Part shown: piece by piece, positions 36,612-46,614 of the stretch
How the letters are laid out: each line of letters opens with the position of its first letter
Numbering within the stretch: position 1 is the stretch's first letter
Assembly: GCA_019637685.1 (NCBI GenBank)
Contig: JAHBVF010000001.1
Span: 124,001-188,000 of the forward strand
Origin: Caldilineaceae bacterium
GTDB lineage: Bacteria; Chloroflexota; Anaerolineae; Caldilineales; Caldilineaceae
Direction of reading: 5' to 3'
Length of the DNA: 64,000 nucleotides
The notes under the pieces: model-generated
Seen by the model: the letters and a program-made list of their open reading frames with translations, nothing else
Told to the model about the DNA's origin: nothing
Databases searched by the model: none
Translations under genes and position numbers: made by a program

Positions 36612-38057
36612 CTATATTTCTGTGGGCATTTCTGTGGGCAAGCGCAGCACAAATTCCGCGCCGTCCCCGTTTCCGTCTGCCACAGTCAGTGTGCCGCCGT
36701 GGGCTTCAGCCAGCCGCCGGGCCAGGGCCAGGCCAATGCCCATCCCCTCCTGGATCCGGGTTTGATTCGGCGCGCGGTAGAAAAACTGGAAGATATTTTC
36801 CCGATCCGCGGGATCGACACCCGGCCCTGTGTCCCGCACACGCACCACCACTGGCGCGCCTGGCCCTGGGCCTTCCTGGGCAACCGACACAATCACCCGC
36901 CCCCCGCTTGGCGTATATTTATAGGCGTTTTCCAGCAAATTGCCCAAAATCTGGCTGATCCGCACGGGATCGACACGCATGCGGGGCAGGTCTGCCGCCA
37001 CCTGACAGGCGAGGGAAATCTCCTTTGAGCGCAGTCTGTTCTCGCTGCGATGGCTCTCGGCGCGGATGAGCGCGCCTACATCCGTATCTTCCAAATCCAG
37101 GGCCAATTCCTGAATCTCACTCTGGGCCAGGAGTGTAAGGTCATCCAGCAGCAGACGTAATTGGTCGATCTGCTCGTCGATGCCCTCGGCCAGTTCGATT
37201 ACCACCGCGCCGTTGTCGCTGGTTCCCTGCTGCAACACCTGTGCCGCGGCTTTGATCGCGCCCAGAGGGCGACCCAACTCGTGTACAATACTGCGCAGAA
37301 GCCGTCGCCGTCCCTGTTCCAGTTCGTAGAGCCGTTCGGCCATGTCGTTAAATGTATGGGCCAGGAGACGTACTTCATTGGGTCCACTCTCTGGCACAGA
37401 GGGGGGCGGCTGGTTAAAACGGATGGATCGGGCGGCTTCTGTCAGTTGTTCCAGGGGGCGGTTCAGGGAACGAGAGAGCCAAAAACCCAACACCCCGGCC
37501 AGAAGCATCCCTACACCGGCTGTCGCCCAGACTACCCAGCGCAGCAGTTCCAACCGCCTGCTGGCATCGCCCAATCGTTGAGAGAGTTGAATGGCCCCCA
37601 CCACTTCCTGTTTGTCGTTGTAGACAGGCACCACCACATCCAGCCCATTTGTCTGGGGGTTCACGCCAGAATGAATTTCCCGGTTGGCTTGTCCGGCCAA
37701 GACTTGACGCAGCAAATTCTCGTTGAGAGAAAGCAGCGGCACATTCTGTGTCCTGGCTGCCACGCCAGACGCCACCAGCAGCCGTCCCTGGCTGTCCACC
37801 ACATAAATCTCGGCAGGCACAAGCACTTGCAGCCGGGTCATCAGCGGCTCGGACTGGTTCGGGTCTTTCCACGCCTGCCAGTTGCTTTGGGTCAGCCGGG
37901 CCACCAACTGGGCCTGGACCGCCATTTCGTTGGCGACATTCACCAGTGCCACGCGGGTTTCCAGCAGATAGATGAGCGCCAGGCTGAAAAGGGGCACCAG
38001 CACGAGGATGGGCAAAAAGTGGCTAAGAGCCAGACGAAGGCGTAGACTTGAGAACAT
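36612..38057 (-). CDS. Two-component sensor histidine kinase
   Basis: A 481-residue membrane kinase. Two membrane helices (about 12-33 and 172-194) enclose an extracytoplasmic sensor domain of about 140 residues resembling the sCache/PAS-like sensors (AEIYVVDSQGRLLVASG; VVVPVYNDKQEVVGAIQLS). A HAMP linker (about 195-247) leads to the dimerisation domain with the phospho-acceptor H259 in RSIVHELGRPLGAI. This is a variant H-box where Leu-Gly-Arg replaces the usual Leu-Arg-Thr/Asn. The catalytic domain has N (NLLENAYKYTP), G1 (RDTGPGVD), F (IFQFFYR) and G2 (GMGIGLALARRL) boxes. The OmpR-type regulator is 90 bases upstream on the same strand. Start ATG 38057 removes a polar extension; ATG 38105 is an alternative. 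Confidence 0.9.
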   Translation of the reverse strand: MFSSLRLRLALSHFLPILVLVPLFSLALIYLLETRVALVNVANEMAVQAQLVARLTQSNWQAWKDPNQSEPLMTRLQVLVPAEIYVVDSQGRLLVASGVAARTQNVPLLSLNENLLRQVLAGQANREIHSGVNPQTNGLDVVVPVYNDKQEVVGAIQLSQRLGDASRRLELLRWVVWATAGVGMLLAGVLGFWLSRSLNRPLEQLTEAARSIRFNQPPPSVPESGPNEVRLLAHTFNDMAERLYELEQGRRRLLRSIVHELGRPLGAIKAAAQVLQQGTSDNGAVVIELAEGIDEQIDQLRLLLDDLTLLAQSEIQELALDLEDTDVGALIRAESHRSENRLRSKEISLACQVAADLPRMRVDPVRISQILGNLLENAYKYTPSGGRVIVSVAQEGPGPGAPVVVRVRDTGPGVDPADRENIFQFFYRAPNQTRIQEGMGIGLALARRLAEAHGGTLTVADGNGDGAEFVLRLPTEMPTEI

Positions 38058-38147
38058 TGAGTGCAGCTTTCTCCGGATAGAGCGACCGCTGGCCACAGAC
38101 GGCAAACCGCAGGAGACGCCGATGTATTTGCGGTCGGCGGTCTGGTT

Positions 38148-38843
38148 TCAGCGGTCAGCGGGAACCAGCCGATAGCCCACCCCGCGCACAGTCAGCAGGC
38201 GGCAGGGTTTGTTGGGTTCGGCCTCAATTTTTGTGCGCAGCCAGCGCATGTGGACATAAACGGTTTGGGTTTCGCCCGCCCATTCATCGCCCCACACATT
38301 CACGACAATATCTTCCAGCGGCACAGCTTCCCCGGCGCGTTGGGCCAGATAGTAGAGAAGATCGTACTCTTTGGGGGCCAGATCAACCAGCGCTCCGCCC
38401 ACTGTTACCTGATGGGCTGCCGGGTCTATGCGCAGATCGCCCACCGCAATGGCCTGATTTGGCCGGACAGCGGATTGGCTCTGCCGTGCGCGGCGCAGAA
38501 CGACCTTCACCCGGGCCAGGAGAACATCCATATCGAAAGGTTTGGTGACGTAGTCATCGGCTCCCATTTCCAGACCGACGATTTCGTCCAGCTCCCGCCG
38601 TCGGGCAGTGACGAAAATCACCGGCGCGTCGACCTCTTTTTGAAAGGTGCGCAAGGTTTCCAGCCCATCCATCCCCGGCAGGCCGATGTCGAGCAACACC
38701 AGGTCCGGACGCAGTTTACGTGCCAGGGCCAGCCCCTCTTCGCCGCTGCCCGCGGTCTCTGTCGCGTAGCCGGCGTCAGCCAAACTCAGCGAGACGCTGC
38801 GCCGCATCAATCTATCGTCGTCTATCACCAGAATGCGTGTCAT
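38148..38843 (-). CDS. OmpR/PhoB-family response regulator
   Basis: A 231-residue DNA-binding regulator. The receiver domain (1-120) has the acidic pair DDD at 8-10, phospho-acceptor D52 in LVLLDIGLPG and the conserved Lys in YVTKPF near 102. The winged-helix output domain (about 130-230) shows DLAPKEYDLLYYLAQRAGEAV, NVWGDEW and TVYVHMRWLRTKIE, ending GVGYRLV. It is encoded just upstream of the histidine kinase and transcribed with it. The divergent gene is the FadN-like enzyme, but nothing in the sequence shows it to be the target. Confidence 0.93.
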   Translation of the reverse strand: MTRILVIDDDRLMRRSVSLSLADAGYATETAGSGEEGLALARKLRPDLVLLDIGLPGMDGLETLRTFQKEVDAPVIFVTARRRELDEIVGLEMGADDYVTKPFDMDVLLARVKVVLRRARQSQSAVRPNQAIAVGDLRIDPAAHQVTVGGALVDLAPKEYDLLYYLAQRAGEAVPLEDIVVNVWGDEWAGETQTVYVHMRWLRTKIEAEPNKPCRLLTVRGVGYRLVPADR

Positions 38844-38897
38844 ACATCTATTGTGCCAGCTTTAGGGGCAGCTATCAAATGGCAGTTGCGAATGGTG

Positions 38898-38906
38898 TGG
38901 TATACT
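38898..38906 (+). promoter_or_regulatory. Extended -10 promoter element upstream of the beta-oxidation genes
   Basis: TGGTATACT (TG-n plus a hexamer matching TATAAT in five of six positions) lies in the divergent gap between the response regulator and the FadN-like gene, 116 bases before its ATG. No good -35 is present, as is allowed for extended -10 promoters. Confidence 0.4.
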
Positions 38907-39021
38907 CCGGGGCAATGAACAATCAACGATTCCAAAACCAGACCACAACAGTCCTTCGCTAGCATTGATGCTACACGTAATAATCAATATCTGACACCCT
39001 CTCCCCAGGAGAATCAAACTT

Positions 39022-41466
39022 ATGGCAAAATCCATCTCCCACGTGACTGTCATCGGCGCTGGCACAATGGGCGCGGCCATCGCCGGTCATCTCGCCAACG
39101 CGGGCATCCGTTCCCATCTGCTCGATATTGTCCCATCTGAATTGACCGCCGATGAATCTGCCGCAGGACTGACGCTGGATAGCCCCGCGGTGCGCAACCG
39201 CATCGTCAGCCAGGGCTTCGAGCGGATGGTCAAGAGCAAACCGGCCAATCTCTTTTCCAAAGAACAGGCGGCGCTGATTTCTCTGGGCAATCTGGAGGAC
39301 GACTTCGCCGCCGCGGTGGGCCAGAGCGACTGGATTGTGGAGGTGATTGTCGAGCGTCCCGGCCCCAAACAGGCACTGATGGAACGCATCGAAGCCGCCG
39401 CGCCCACCCACGCCATCATCAGCACCAACACCTCCGGTATCCCTGTCCATATTATCAGCCAGGGGCGCGGCGCGGCTTTCAAAAAGCGCTTTCTGGGGAC
39501 CCACTTCTTCAACCCGCCCCGCTATCTGCACCTGCTGGAGATCATCCCCACCCCCGACACCGATCCGGCGATTGTGGCCCAAATGAAAGCCTTTGCCGAG
39601 AACCGCCTGGGCAAAGGTGTTGTCATCTGCAAGGACACGCCCAACTTTGTGGGCAACCGCATGTTCAGCTTCATCCAGAGCGATGTGATGGAGTACGCCA
39701 TCAAAAACGGCTATACCGTCGAGGAAGTGGACGCGCTCACCGGGCCGATTATTGGCCGCCCCAAGACAGCCACCTTCCGTCTCAACGATGTGGTGGGTGT
39801 GGATGTGGCCGGCCTGGTGGGCGACAATCTCTACGGGCTGATCCCCGACGACGAGGACCGGGAGGTGCTGCGCGGCCCCAACGGCTCCGCGGTGATGAAA
39901 CTGCTCATCGAGAACAAGCTCCTGGGCAGCAAAACCGGCCAGGGTTTTTACAAAACAATTATCGGTGAAAAAGGCCGCAAGGAATTCTGGGGGCTGGATT
40001 TGCAGGCCGCGGCCAGTGGCACAATCGATTACGTCGCGCCGGTCAAGCCCCGCTGGGCCAGTGTGGGCGACGCCAAAGAGGAGGAACTGGCCGAACGTCT
40101 GCGCCGCCTGACTGATGCCGACGACGAGGCCGGTGATCTGCTCTGGCACACCCTCAGTCGTACCCTGGCCTATGCCAGCAAGCGTGTCCCAGAGATTGCC
40201 GACAGCCCCGGCGAGATCGACAACGCCATGAAATGGGGCTTCGGCTGGGAAATGGGTCCCTTTGAGATGTGGGATGCCCTGGGTGTGCAGGATGCGCTGG
40301 ATCGAATGGAGGGCGAAGGGGTCGCCGCGGCCGGCTGGGTCCACGAAATGCTGGCATCGGGCCGGGAGACTTTTTACACCTACGAAAACGGCCAACGCAC
40401 AGTCTATACACCCTCCCCTTCGACAGACTCAGGGCACAGCCAGCCAGTCGGCGACGCGCAGAGCGTCAGCGTTGCCGACATCCGCCGTGGCCGGGGTGTC
40501 CTGGCCGAGAACGATGCGGCCAGTCTCCTGGATATGGGCGACGGTGTGCTGCTGCTGGAATTTCACACCAAAATGAATGCGCTGGACACAGCCATCGGCG
40601 AGATCGCCAACGCGGCCATCGAGCGGCTCCACGGCAGCGCGACTGGGCTGGTCATCGGCAACCAGGGCGGCAATTTCAGCGCGGGGGCCAACATTTTTAT
40701 GATCGGAATGCTGGCCCAGTCCGGCCAGTGGGAGCAGCTGGATGCGGCCATCCACGGCCTGCAACAGATGATTTTGCAGATGCGTCTGGCCCCCAAGCCA
40801 GTGGTGGCCGCGCCCTATCAGTTGGCCCTGGGCGGCGGCGCGGAGATTTCGATGGGCGCGGACCGCATTGTGGCCCACGCCGAGACGTATATGGGGCTGG
40901 TGGAGGTGGGCGTGGGCGTCATCCCCGGTGGCGGCGGCTGCAAGGAGATGGTGCGGCGCAATGTCAGCCCGCATATGCACGCGGCCAATGTCAACCCCAG
41001 CCCCTATTTGCAGAAGATATTCGAGCAGATCGGCTTTGCCAAAGTCTCCACCAGCGCGGTGGAGGCCCAGCAGATGGGCTTCTTCGCGGACACGGACCGC
41101 ATTGTGATGAACTACGACTACTTGCTGGGCGAGGCCAAAGCAGAAGTGCTGCGGATGGGTGCGAATGGCTACACTGCGCCCAGCGTGAAGGGCAATGTCT
41201 ATGCCGCGGGGCGGGACCAGCTTGCCAATCTGCGCATCGGTATCTATTCCCTGAAAGAGGGCGGCTATATCAGCGAGCACGACGCCATTATCGCCGAGCA
41301 GTTGGCGACGGTCCTCTGCGGCGGCGAACTGAGCCAGCCCGCCTGGATGGACGAGCAATACTTCCTGGATTTGGAGCGGGAAGCCTTCAAGACGCTCTGC
41401 GGCTATCAGAAAACCCAGGAACGCATCTGGGGGATGTTGCAGTCGGGCAAACCACTGCGAAATTAG
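39022..41466 (+). CDS. fadN: 3-hydroxyacyl-CoA dehydrogenase/enoyl-CoA hydratase, FadN-like
   Basis: An 814-residue bifunctional beta-oxidation enzyme. The order is dehydrogenase first (Rossmann motif GAGTMGAAIAGHLANAG at 13-29; STNTSGIPV; RFLGTHFFNPPRYLHLLEI) and hydratase last (LEFHTKMNALDTAI; GNQGGNFSAGANI; YQLALGGGAEISMGADRIVAH; EVGVGVIPGGGG). This is the FadN layout of Bacillus, the reverse of E. coli FadB. An AGGAG box precedes ATG 39022. A thiolase follows downstream, separated by a small four-helix-bundle gene. Between the domains, near residue 470, a stretch reading PSPSTDSGHSQPVGDAQS is encoded by a dispersed DNA repeat (see 40411-40440). It supplies two consecutive steps, hydration and oxidation, of fatty acid degradation. 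Confidence 0.93.
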   Translation: MAKSISHVTVIGAGTMGAAIAGHLANAGIRSHLLDIVPSELTADESAAGLTLDSPAVRNRIVSQGFERMVKSKPANLFSKEQAALISLGNLEDDFAAAVGQSDWIVEVIVERPGPKQALMERIEAAAPTHAIISTNTSGIPVHIISQGRGAAFKKRFLGTHFFNPPRYLHLLEIIPTPDTDPAIVAQMKAFAENRLGKGVVICKDTPNFVGNRMFSFIQSDVMEYAIKNGYTVEEVDALTGPIIGRPKTATFRLNDVVGVDVAGLVGDNLYGLIPDDEDREVLRGPNGSAVMKLLIENKLLGSKTGQGFYKTIIGEKGRKEFWGLDLQAAASGTIDYVAPVKPRWASVGDAKEEELAERLRRLTDADDEAGDLLWHTLSRTLAYASKRVPEIADSPGEIDNAMKWGFGWEMGPFEMWDALGVQDALDRMEGEGVAAAGWVHEMLASGRETFYTYENGQRTVYTPSPSTDSGHSQPVGDAQSVSVADIRRGRGVLAENDAASLLDMGDGVLLLEFHTKMNALDTAIGEIANAAIERLHGSATGLVIGNQGGNFSAGANIFMIGMLAQSGQWEQLDAAIHGLQQMILQMRLAPKPVVAAPYQLALGGGAEISMGADRIVAHAETYMGLVEVGVGVIPGGGGCKEMVRRNVSPHMHAANVNPSPYLQKIFEQIGFAKVSTSAVEAQQMGFFADTDRIVMNYDYLLGEAKAEVLRMGANGYTAPSVKGNVYAAGRDQLANLRIGIYSLKEGGYISEHDAIIAEQLATVLCGGELSQPAWMDEQYFLDLEREAFKTLCGYQKTQERIWGMLQSGKPLRN
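40411..40440 (+). repeat. Dispersed CCTTCGACA-CTCAGG repeat inside the FadN-like coding region
   Basis: The segment containing CCCCTTCGACAGACTCAGGG lies in frame in the linker between the two enzyme domains. It resembles the segment at 49393-49414 (CCCTTTGGCAAGCTCAGGAC) in the AlaX gene and, from general knowledge, the CCTTCGACAAGCTCAGG repeat scattered in many bacterial genomes. Confidence 0.6.
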
Positions 41467-42000
41467 CGAGGGGCGAGTTGCGAGGGGCGAGTTGCGGAGG
41501 TAAGTGACGTCCGATGGATAAACCAAAACGTTTCGAGGAGTGGCAGGAGACTGTTCCGCTTCGCATCCGCAATGGGCCTCTCTGGAAAGCGCTCTTTTAT
41601 CAAAAGTCACTGTTTTTGTACGACTTGTGCTGGTTTAATTGCGATTTGTTGATAAAGGACAGGCGCGGACAGGCAATTGCTGAGCAGATTATCCGCAGTT
41701 GCGGCTCCATCAGTGCCAACATCGAAGAGGGCTATGGACGTGGCTTTGGCCGAGATTATGCCCGCTTTTTGAAGTATTCAGTTGGTTCTGCCCGCGAAAC
41801 GCAAGGCTGGTATCTGCGCTCCCGATTCTTGCTCTCGGAGGAAGTTGTGGAACATCGCCTGCATCTTTGCGACGAAATTATCGCGATGCTCGTACCAGTC
41901 ATCAACACCCAGCAACGATAGATACGAACTGCCGCAACTCGCAATTCGCATCTCGCACCCCAAAATTTGCCCCTCGCCCCTCCGAGCGAGTTTTTATCCG
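41467..42000. repeat. Inverted repeats flanking the four-helix-bundle gene
   Basis: Left side: two direct copies of GCGAGGGGCGAGTT start at 41466, directly after the FadN-like stop. The end of the second copy, GCGAGTTGCGG (41487-41497), is matched by the perfect complement CCGCAACTCGC (41932-41942) after the small gene. The right side continues with GCCCCTCGCCCCTC near 41969-41982, complementary to the left GAGGGGCGAG. The repeats thus enclose the gene at 41514-41921 like the ends of a cassette. No clear target duplication is visible. Confidence 0.6.
41514..41921 (+). CDS. Four-helix-bundle protein (S23/Avd-like)
   Basis: A 135-residue basic helical protein of the family named for the 23S rRNA intervening-sequence ORF (TIGR02436), structurally like the Avd proteins of diversity-generating retroelements. 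The conserved core reads [19 protein letters not shown] and [20 protein letters not shown]. These proteins form pentameric barrels that bind nucleic acid; their general function is unknown. Here the gene sits between fadN and the thiolase gene and is bracketed by inverted repeats, which suggests it arrived as an insertion. No reverse transcriptase or rRNA is nearby, so neither a retroelement nor a classical rRNA insertion is present. Confidence 0.85.
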   Translation: MDKPKRFEEWQETVPLRIRNGPLWKALFYQKSLFLYDLCWFNCDLLIKDRRGQAIAEQIIRSCGSISANIEEGYGRGFGRDYARFLKYSVGSARETQGWYLRSRFLLSEEVVEHRLHLCDEIIAMLVPVINTQQR

Positions 42001-42021
42001 AACCCGAAAGGACTATTTCCT

Positions 42022-43200
<1,179 letters not shown>

Positions 43201-43304
43201 ACGAGACTGTTTTTCCTGTATGATGGGTGGTCGGTCTCTGGTATTCCTGCTGTAAACCTGAACAGTGCGATTGGAACAATGTGACCTGAACAATGTGACA
43301 GCCT

Positions 43305-44549
43305 ATGCAACTCTACGAATCCCTGCGCATTGCTTTCCGGGCATTGGCAGCCAATAAAATGCGTTCTGTGCTGACAATGCTGGGCATTATCATCGGTGTG
43401 GGCGCGGTCATCACACTGATGTCTGTGGGCCGGGGCGTGGAAAAATATGTCACTGATCAATTCAGCAGCGCGGGCAGCAATCTGCTCTTTATTGTCCCGG
43501 GCCAGCTGAGCGGTGGACCGCCGGACCGGCGCGCCAACAGCAGCGGCATTCTCACCCTCAAAGACGCCCAGGACATTGCCAACCCTTTGCGCGTGCCCGA
43601 TGTCATTGGCGTGGCTCCGGAAGTGAGCGGCAACGCGCCAGTGAGCCGGGGCAAGAAGAATCTGCGGGTCTCTATCAGCGGTGTCACCCCCAGCTATCAG
43701 GACGTGCGCTCCTGGAAAGCGATCACAGGTAGCTTTATTACCGATGCTGACAACCAGGAACGCAGCCGGGTCGCGGTCATCGGCTCTGCGGTCTACAAAA
43801 AACTCTTCGATCCCAATGAATATCCCATCGACCAGACCATCCGGATCAACAATCTGCTCTTCCGGGTGATTGGTGTAATGGAAGAGAAGGGCGGCGGCGG
43901 TTTTGGCAACCAGGACGAGACTGTCTTTGTGCCCCTGACCACAGCCCAGGACCGCCTCTTCCGGCGCAAGACCGTCAGCGGCGACTACCGGGTGAATGTA
44001 ATCTATGCCTCGGTGGTCAGCGCGGATCGGATGGACGCGGCCCAGGCGCAAATGGCCGAGATTCTGCGCGAGAACCACAACATCGCCTATCTGGACGAGG
44101 ACGATTTCAGCGTTATCAATCAGGCTGATCTCATCTCCATTTTTGGCGATATTCTGGGCGCACTCACCCTCTTTTTGGGGGCCATCGCCGGGATCAGCCT
44201 GCTGGTGGGCGGCATTGGCATTATGAATATTATGCTGGTGAGTGTCACCGAGCGAACCCGGGAGATCGGTCTGCGCAAGGCAGTGGGGGCCAAACGCCGG
44301 GATATTCTGGGCCAGTTCCTCATCGAAGCCATTACACTGGCGCTGGTGGGTGGCACAATCGGCATTATTCTGGGCACGTCGGGCGCGCAGGCCATCAGTT
44401 CCTTTGTCGATTCGTTTAGCGCAGTGGTAGGTGTGGACGCGGTGTTGACATCCCTCTTTTTCTCAATGGGCGTCGGTCTCTTTTTTGGCATCTACCCCGC
44501 GTACCGGGCCAGCCGCCTCAACCCCATCGAGGCCCTGCGCTATGAATAG
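43305..44549 (+). CDS. MacB-like ABC transporter permease
   Basis: A 414-residue permease with the MacB/FtsX layout. An N-terminal amphipathic segment and helix (ALAANKMRSVLTMLGIIIGVGAVI) precede a ~240-residue extracytoplasmic MacB_PCD domain (PVSRGKKNLRVSISGVTPSYQ). Three C-terminal helices follow, with the coupling region TERTREIGLRKAVGAKRRDI characteristic of the family. No ATPase lies beside it. The MacB/LolD-type ATPase and adaptor at 20.4-23.0 kb are candidate partners. The downstream lipoprotein gene overlaps its stop by eight bases, so they are co-translated and may act together. A tandem GAACAATGTGACCT-type repeat precedes the ATG. Confidence 0.9.
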   Translation: MQLYESLRIAFRALAANKMRSVLTMLGIIIGVGAVITLMSVGRGVEKYVTDQFSSAGSNLLFIVPGQLSGGPPDRRANSSGILTLKDAQDIANPLRVPDVIGVAPEVSGNAPVSRGKKNLRVSISGVTPSYQDVRSWKAITGSFITDADNQERSRVAVIGSAVYKKLFDPNEYPIDQTIRINNLLFRVIGVMEEKGGGGFGNQDETVFVPLTTAQDRLFRRKTVSGDYRVNVIYASVVSADRMDAAQAQMAEILRENHNIAYLDEDDFSVINQADLISIFGDILGALTLFLGAIAGISLLVGGIGIMNIMLVSVTERTREIGLRKAVGAKRRDILGQFLIEAITLALVGGTIGIILGTSGAQAISSFVDSFSAVVGVDAVLTSLFFSMGVGLFFGIYPAYRASRLNPIEALRYE

Positions 44550-46434
44550 GGAATTGCGGAGCGGGGGGCCTCTCCGTCCATTTGCGATTCGCTATTGTCT
44601 TCCCGCTGTTCTCTTTGTCCTGACCGCCTGTGGTGGAGCGTCCCTGGGGGCTACCCCCACGGCCTTGCCGCCTGGTCAACGGGTGGCCCAGCCCACACCG
44701 GTTTTTGACGGCAGCCAACCCACGCCCTCGCGCCGGCTTGTCCCCGCCAACAGCCAACAGTCGTCGAATGTTCCAGGTGTGGACGATCTGCAGGCACGGC
44801 TGGCTACCCGCGTGGCCGAGAGCCGGGCCGCCGATACAGCTACTTCCGAATCTGTTTCCACCCCTACTCCCACACCCACCCAGCGGATGCTGGCCGATCT
44901 GCGTTCCGCGGCCAGTGCATCAGTCCTGAGCCGGCCTACAGCCCTGGGGATTGTGGTGGGTGGGGCCAATTTACTGGCTGCCCCGAACGGCGCGGGCCTT
45001 GGCTTTTTGCCCGCAGGCGCAACAGTCACTATCACCGGGCGTTCCGCGGACAGCGGGTGGTATGCGGTCTATCTGGAAGACAGCACGGCTGGCTGGTTGG
45101 GTACAGGCCAGGTGCGGGCCTTTGGGGATACAGCCGAGTTGGAGATCGTCGGCGAGTCCATTGGCCCCGCGATTGTTGCCACAATGCTGGCCGAAGCCAG
45201 CCGCCCCCTTGGCCCGATCAGAGCTTCCGCTGCCACGCCCACGCCGCGGGGTTCAGCCGCGGCCCCAGCCCCGGTGGACGCTTCTGCTGGCGGCCCCACC
45301 GGGCTGGTGCTGGCAGAGGGGTTGAATGTGCGGGCCGGGCCAGGGATCGACTTTCCGGTCATCGGCGCGTTTGCCCAGAACGATCGGCTGACGCTCCTGG
45401 CCCGCAACGCAGCCGGGGACTGGGTGAAGATTGCCCTTCCCGGCGGTTCCGGTTGGGTCTACGCGCCGCTGATTCAGCCCGAAAGCCCTGTCAGCGACCT
45501 GCCCCTTTCATCTGCCGGGGCAGCGCCAGCGCCCGAATCCAGCCAGCCCCAGGCCGCCCCCGTCACCGGATTGACAGGGCGGCTTTTCTTTCAGAGCGGC
45601 AGCGGCCAGGCCATCTATCGCTACGATTTTGCCGGCGGCAGCCTGCAACAGATTACCAGCGGCGCGGATCCAGCCATCAGCCCGGACGGGCAGACAGTAG
45701 CTTTTGTGCGGGGTGGGGGCGAAGCCGGTCTCTATCTGGTGAATGGCGACGGCAGCAACGAGCGGCGCATCTTTGGGGCAAACTCGCCCAGCGGTCCCAC
45801 GTGGAGTCCCGACGGCCAGTTCATCGCCTTTAGCTATGTGACCGGGACGTATGAGTGCTACGATGTGGGGTTTGGCATCTGTCTCTCTGATCCGCCGCCG
45901 CCCCAGTTTCCCGCCACACGGGTCACCCGACAGCGGCGGGGGCTGGCCCGGGTGGATGGGAACGGCGGCAGCTACCGGGACATCGCCAGCCTGGAGAGCG
46001 CGGTGGCCCCGGACTGGCACGCCTGGGGTATCGTCTATCAGAGCGCGGCCGGCCCACAGATTACCCAGGACACACCCGATGGCGCCACCCGACCGCTGCT
46101 CAACGAGTTCCGCTATCAGGACCCCGACTGGCAGCCGGGGGATGGACGCATTGTCTTTCAAAGCCAGGAGGGCAGCCATTGGGAGATTTTTGTGGTGAAC
46201 GCTGACGGCAGCGGGCTGGCCGCGCTCACCCGCCCGCCCATCGGTTCCCAGCCCGACAATGTGGCCCCTGCCTGGAGCTTTGACGGGCGCTGGATCGTCT
46301 TTCTGAGCGATCGTAGCGGCGAATGGAAACTGTGGGTGATGGACGCTGCCGGTGACAATCGGCAGCAGTTGCCTGTAGACGTGCCGATTGCCTATAATTT
46401 TCAGGCCGAGCAGGTAGTGGATTGGGGGCGATAG
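44542..46434 (+). CDS. SH3 and TolB-like propeller lipoprotein
   Basis: A 630-residue lipoprotein. After a hydrophobic segment (YCLPAVLFVLTAC) the lipobox Cys is about residue 30. A Thr/Pro-rich linker follows, then two bacterial SH3 domains (about 130-200; and 255-310, with LNVRAGPGIDFPVIGAF). The last 270 residues have several PD40/TolB propeller blades: ADPAISPDGQTVAFV, SGPTWSPDGQFIAFS, DNVAPAWSFDGRWIVFLSD. The start ATG 44542 lies inside the end of the permease gene (ATGAATAG), an eight-base overlap. Placement suggests an extracytoplasmic accessory to the MacB-like permease; cell-wall binding by the SH3 domains is likely. Confidence 0.85.
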   Translation: MNRELRSGGPLRPFAIRYCLPAVLFVLTACGGASLGATPTALPPGQRVAQPTPVFDGSQPTPSRRLVPANSQQSSNVPGVDDLQARLATRVAESRAADTATSESVSTPTPTPTQRMLADLRSAASASVLSRPTALGIVVGGANLLAAPNGAGLGFLPAGATVTITGRSADSGWYAVYLEDSTAGWLGTGQVRAFGDTAELEIVGESIGPAIVATMLAEASRPLGPIRASAATPTPRGSAAAPAPVDASAGGPTGLVLAEGLNVRAGPGIDFPVIGAFAQNDRLTLLARNAAGDWVKIALPGGSGWVYAPLIQPESPVSDLPLSSAGAAPAPESSQPQAAPVTGLTGRLFFQSGSGQAIYRYDFAGGSLQQITSGADPAISPDGQTVAFVRGGGEAGLYLVNGDGSNERRIFGANSPSGPTWSPDGQFIAFSYVTGTYECYDVGFGICLSDPPPPQFPATRVTRQRRGLARVDGNGGSYRDIASLESAVAPDWHAWGIVYQSAAGPQITQDTPDGATRPLLNEFRYQDPDWQPGDGRIVFQSQEGSHWEIFVVNADGSGLAALTRPPIGSQPDNVAPAWSFDGRWIVFLSDRSGEWKLWVMDAAGDNRQQLPVDVPIAYNFQAEQVVDWGR

Positions 46435-46614
46435 CGGGCTGCTTCAGGATTGCAAAGGGCTGTGGGCTTTTCATCTGTGGGCAAGCTGCTATAATTGGGG
46501 TGACTTTTTAGGCGTTGCGCGGTGAGGGCCATACGCTTGGCAAACACGGCCAGGCGACCGGCCCACAGCGTACTCTCTATTCTTCATCAAACCCCGACAA
46601 AGGAATCCACGCCT

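Noticed and set aside
41467-42000. Diversity-generating retroelement, suggested by the Avd-like four-helix-bundle gene
   Set aside because: No reverse transcriptase, template repeat or variable-region target gene is found in the window.
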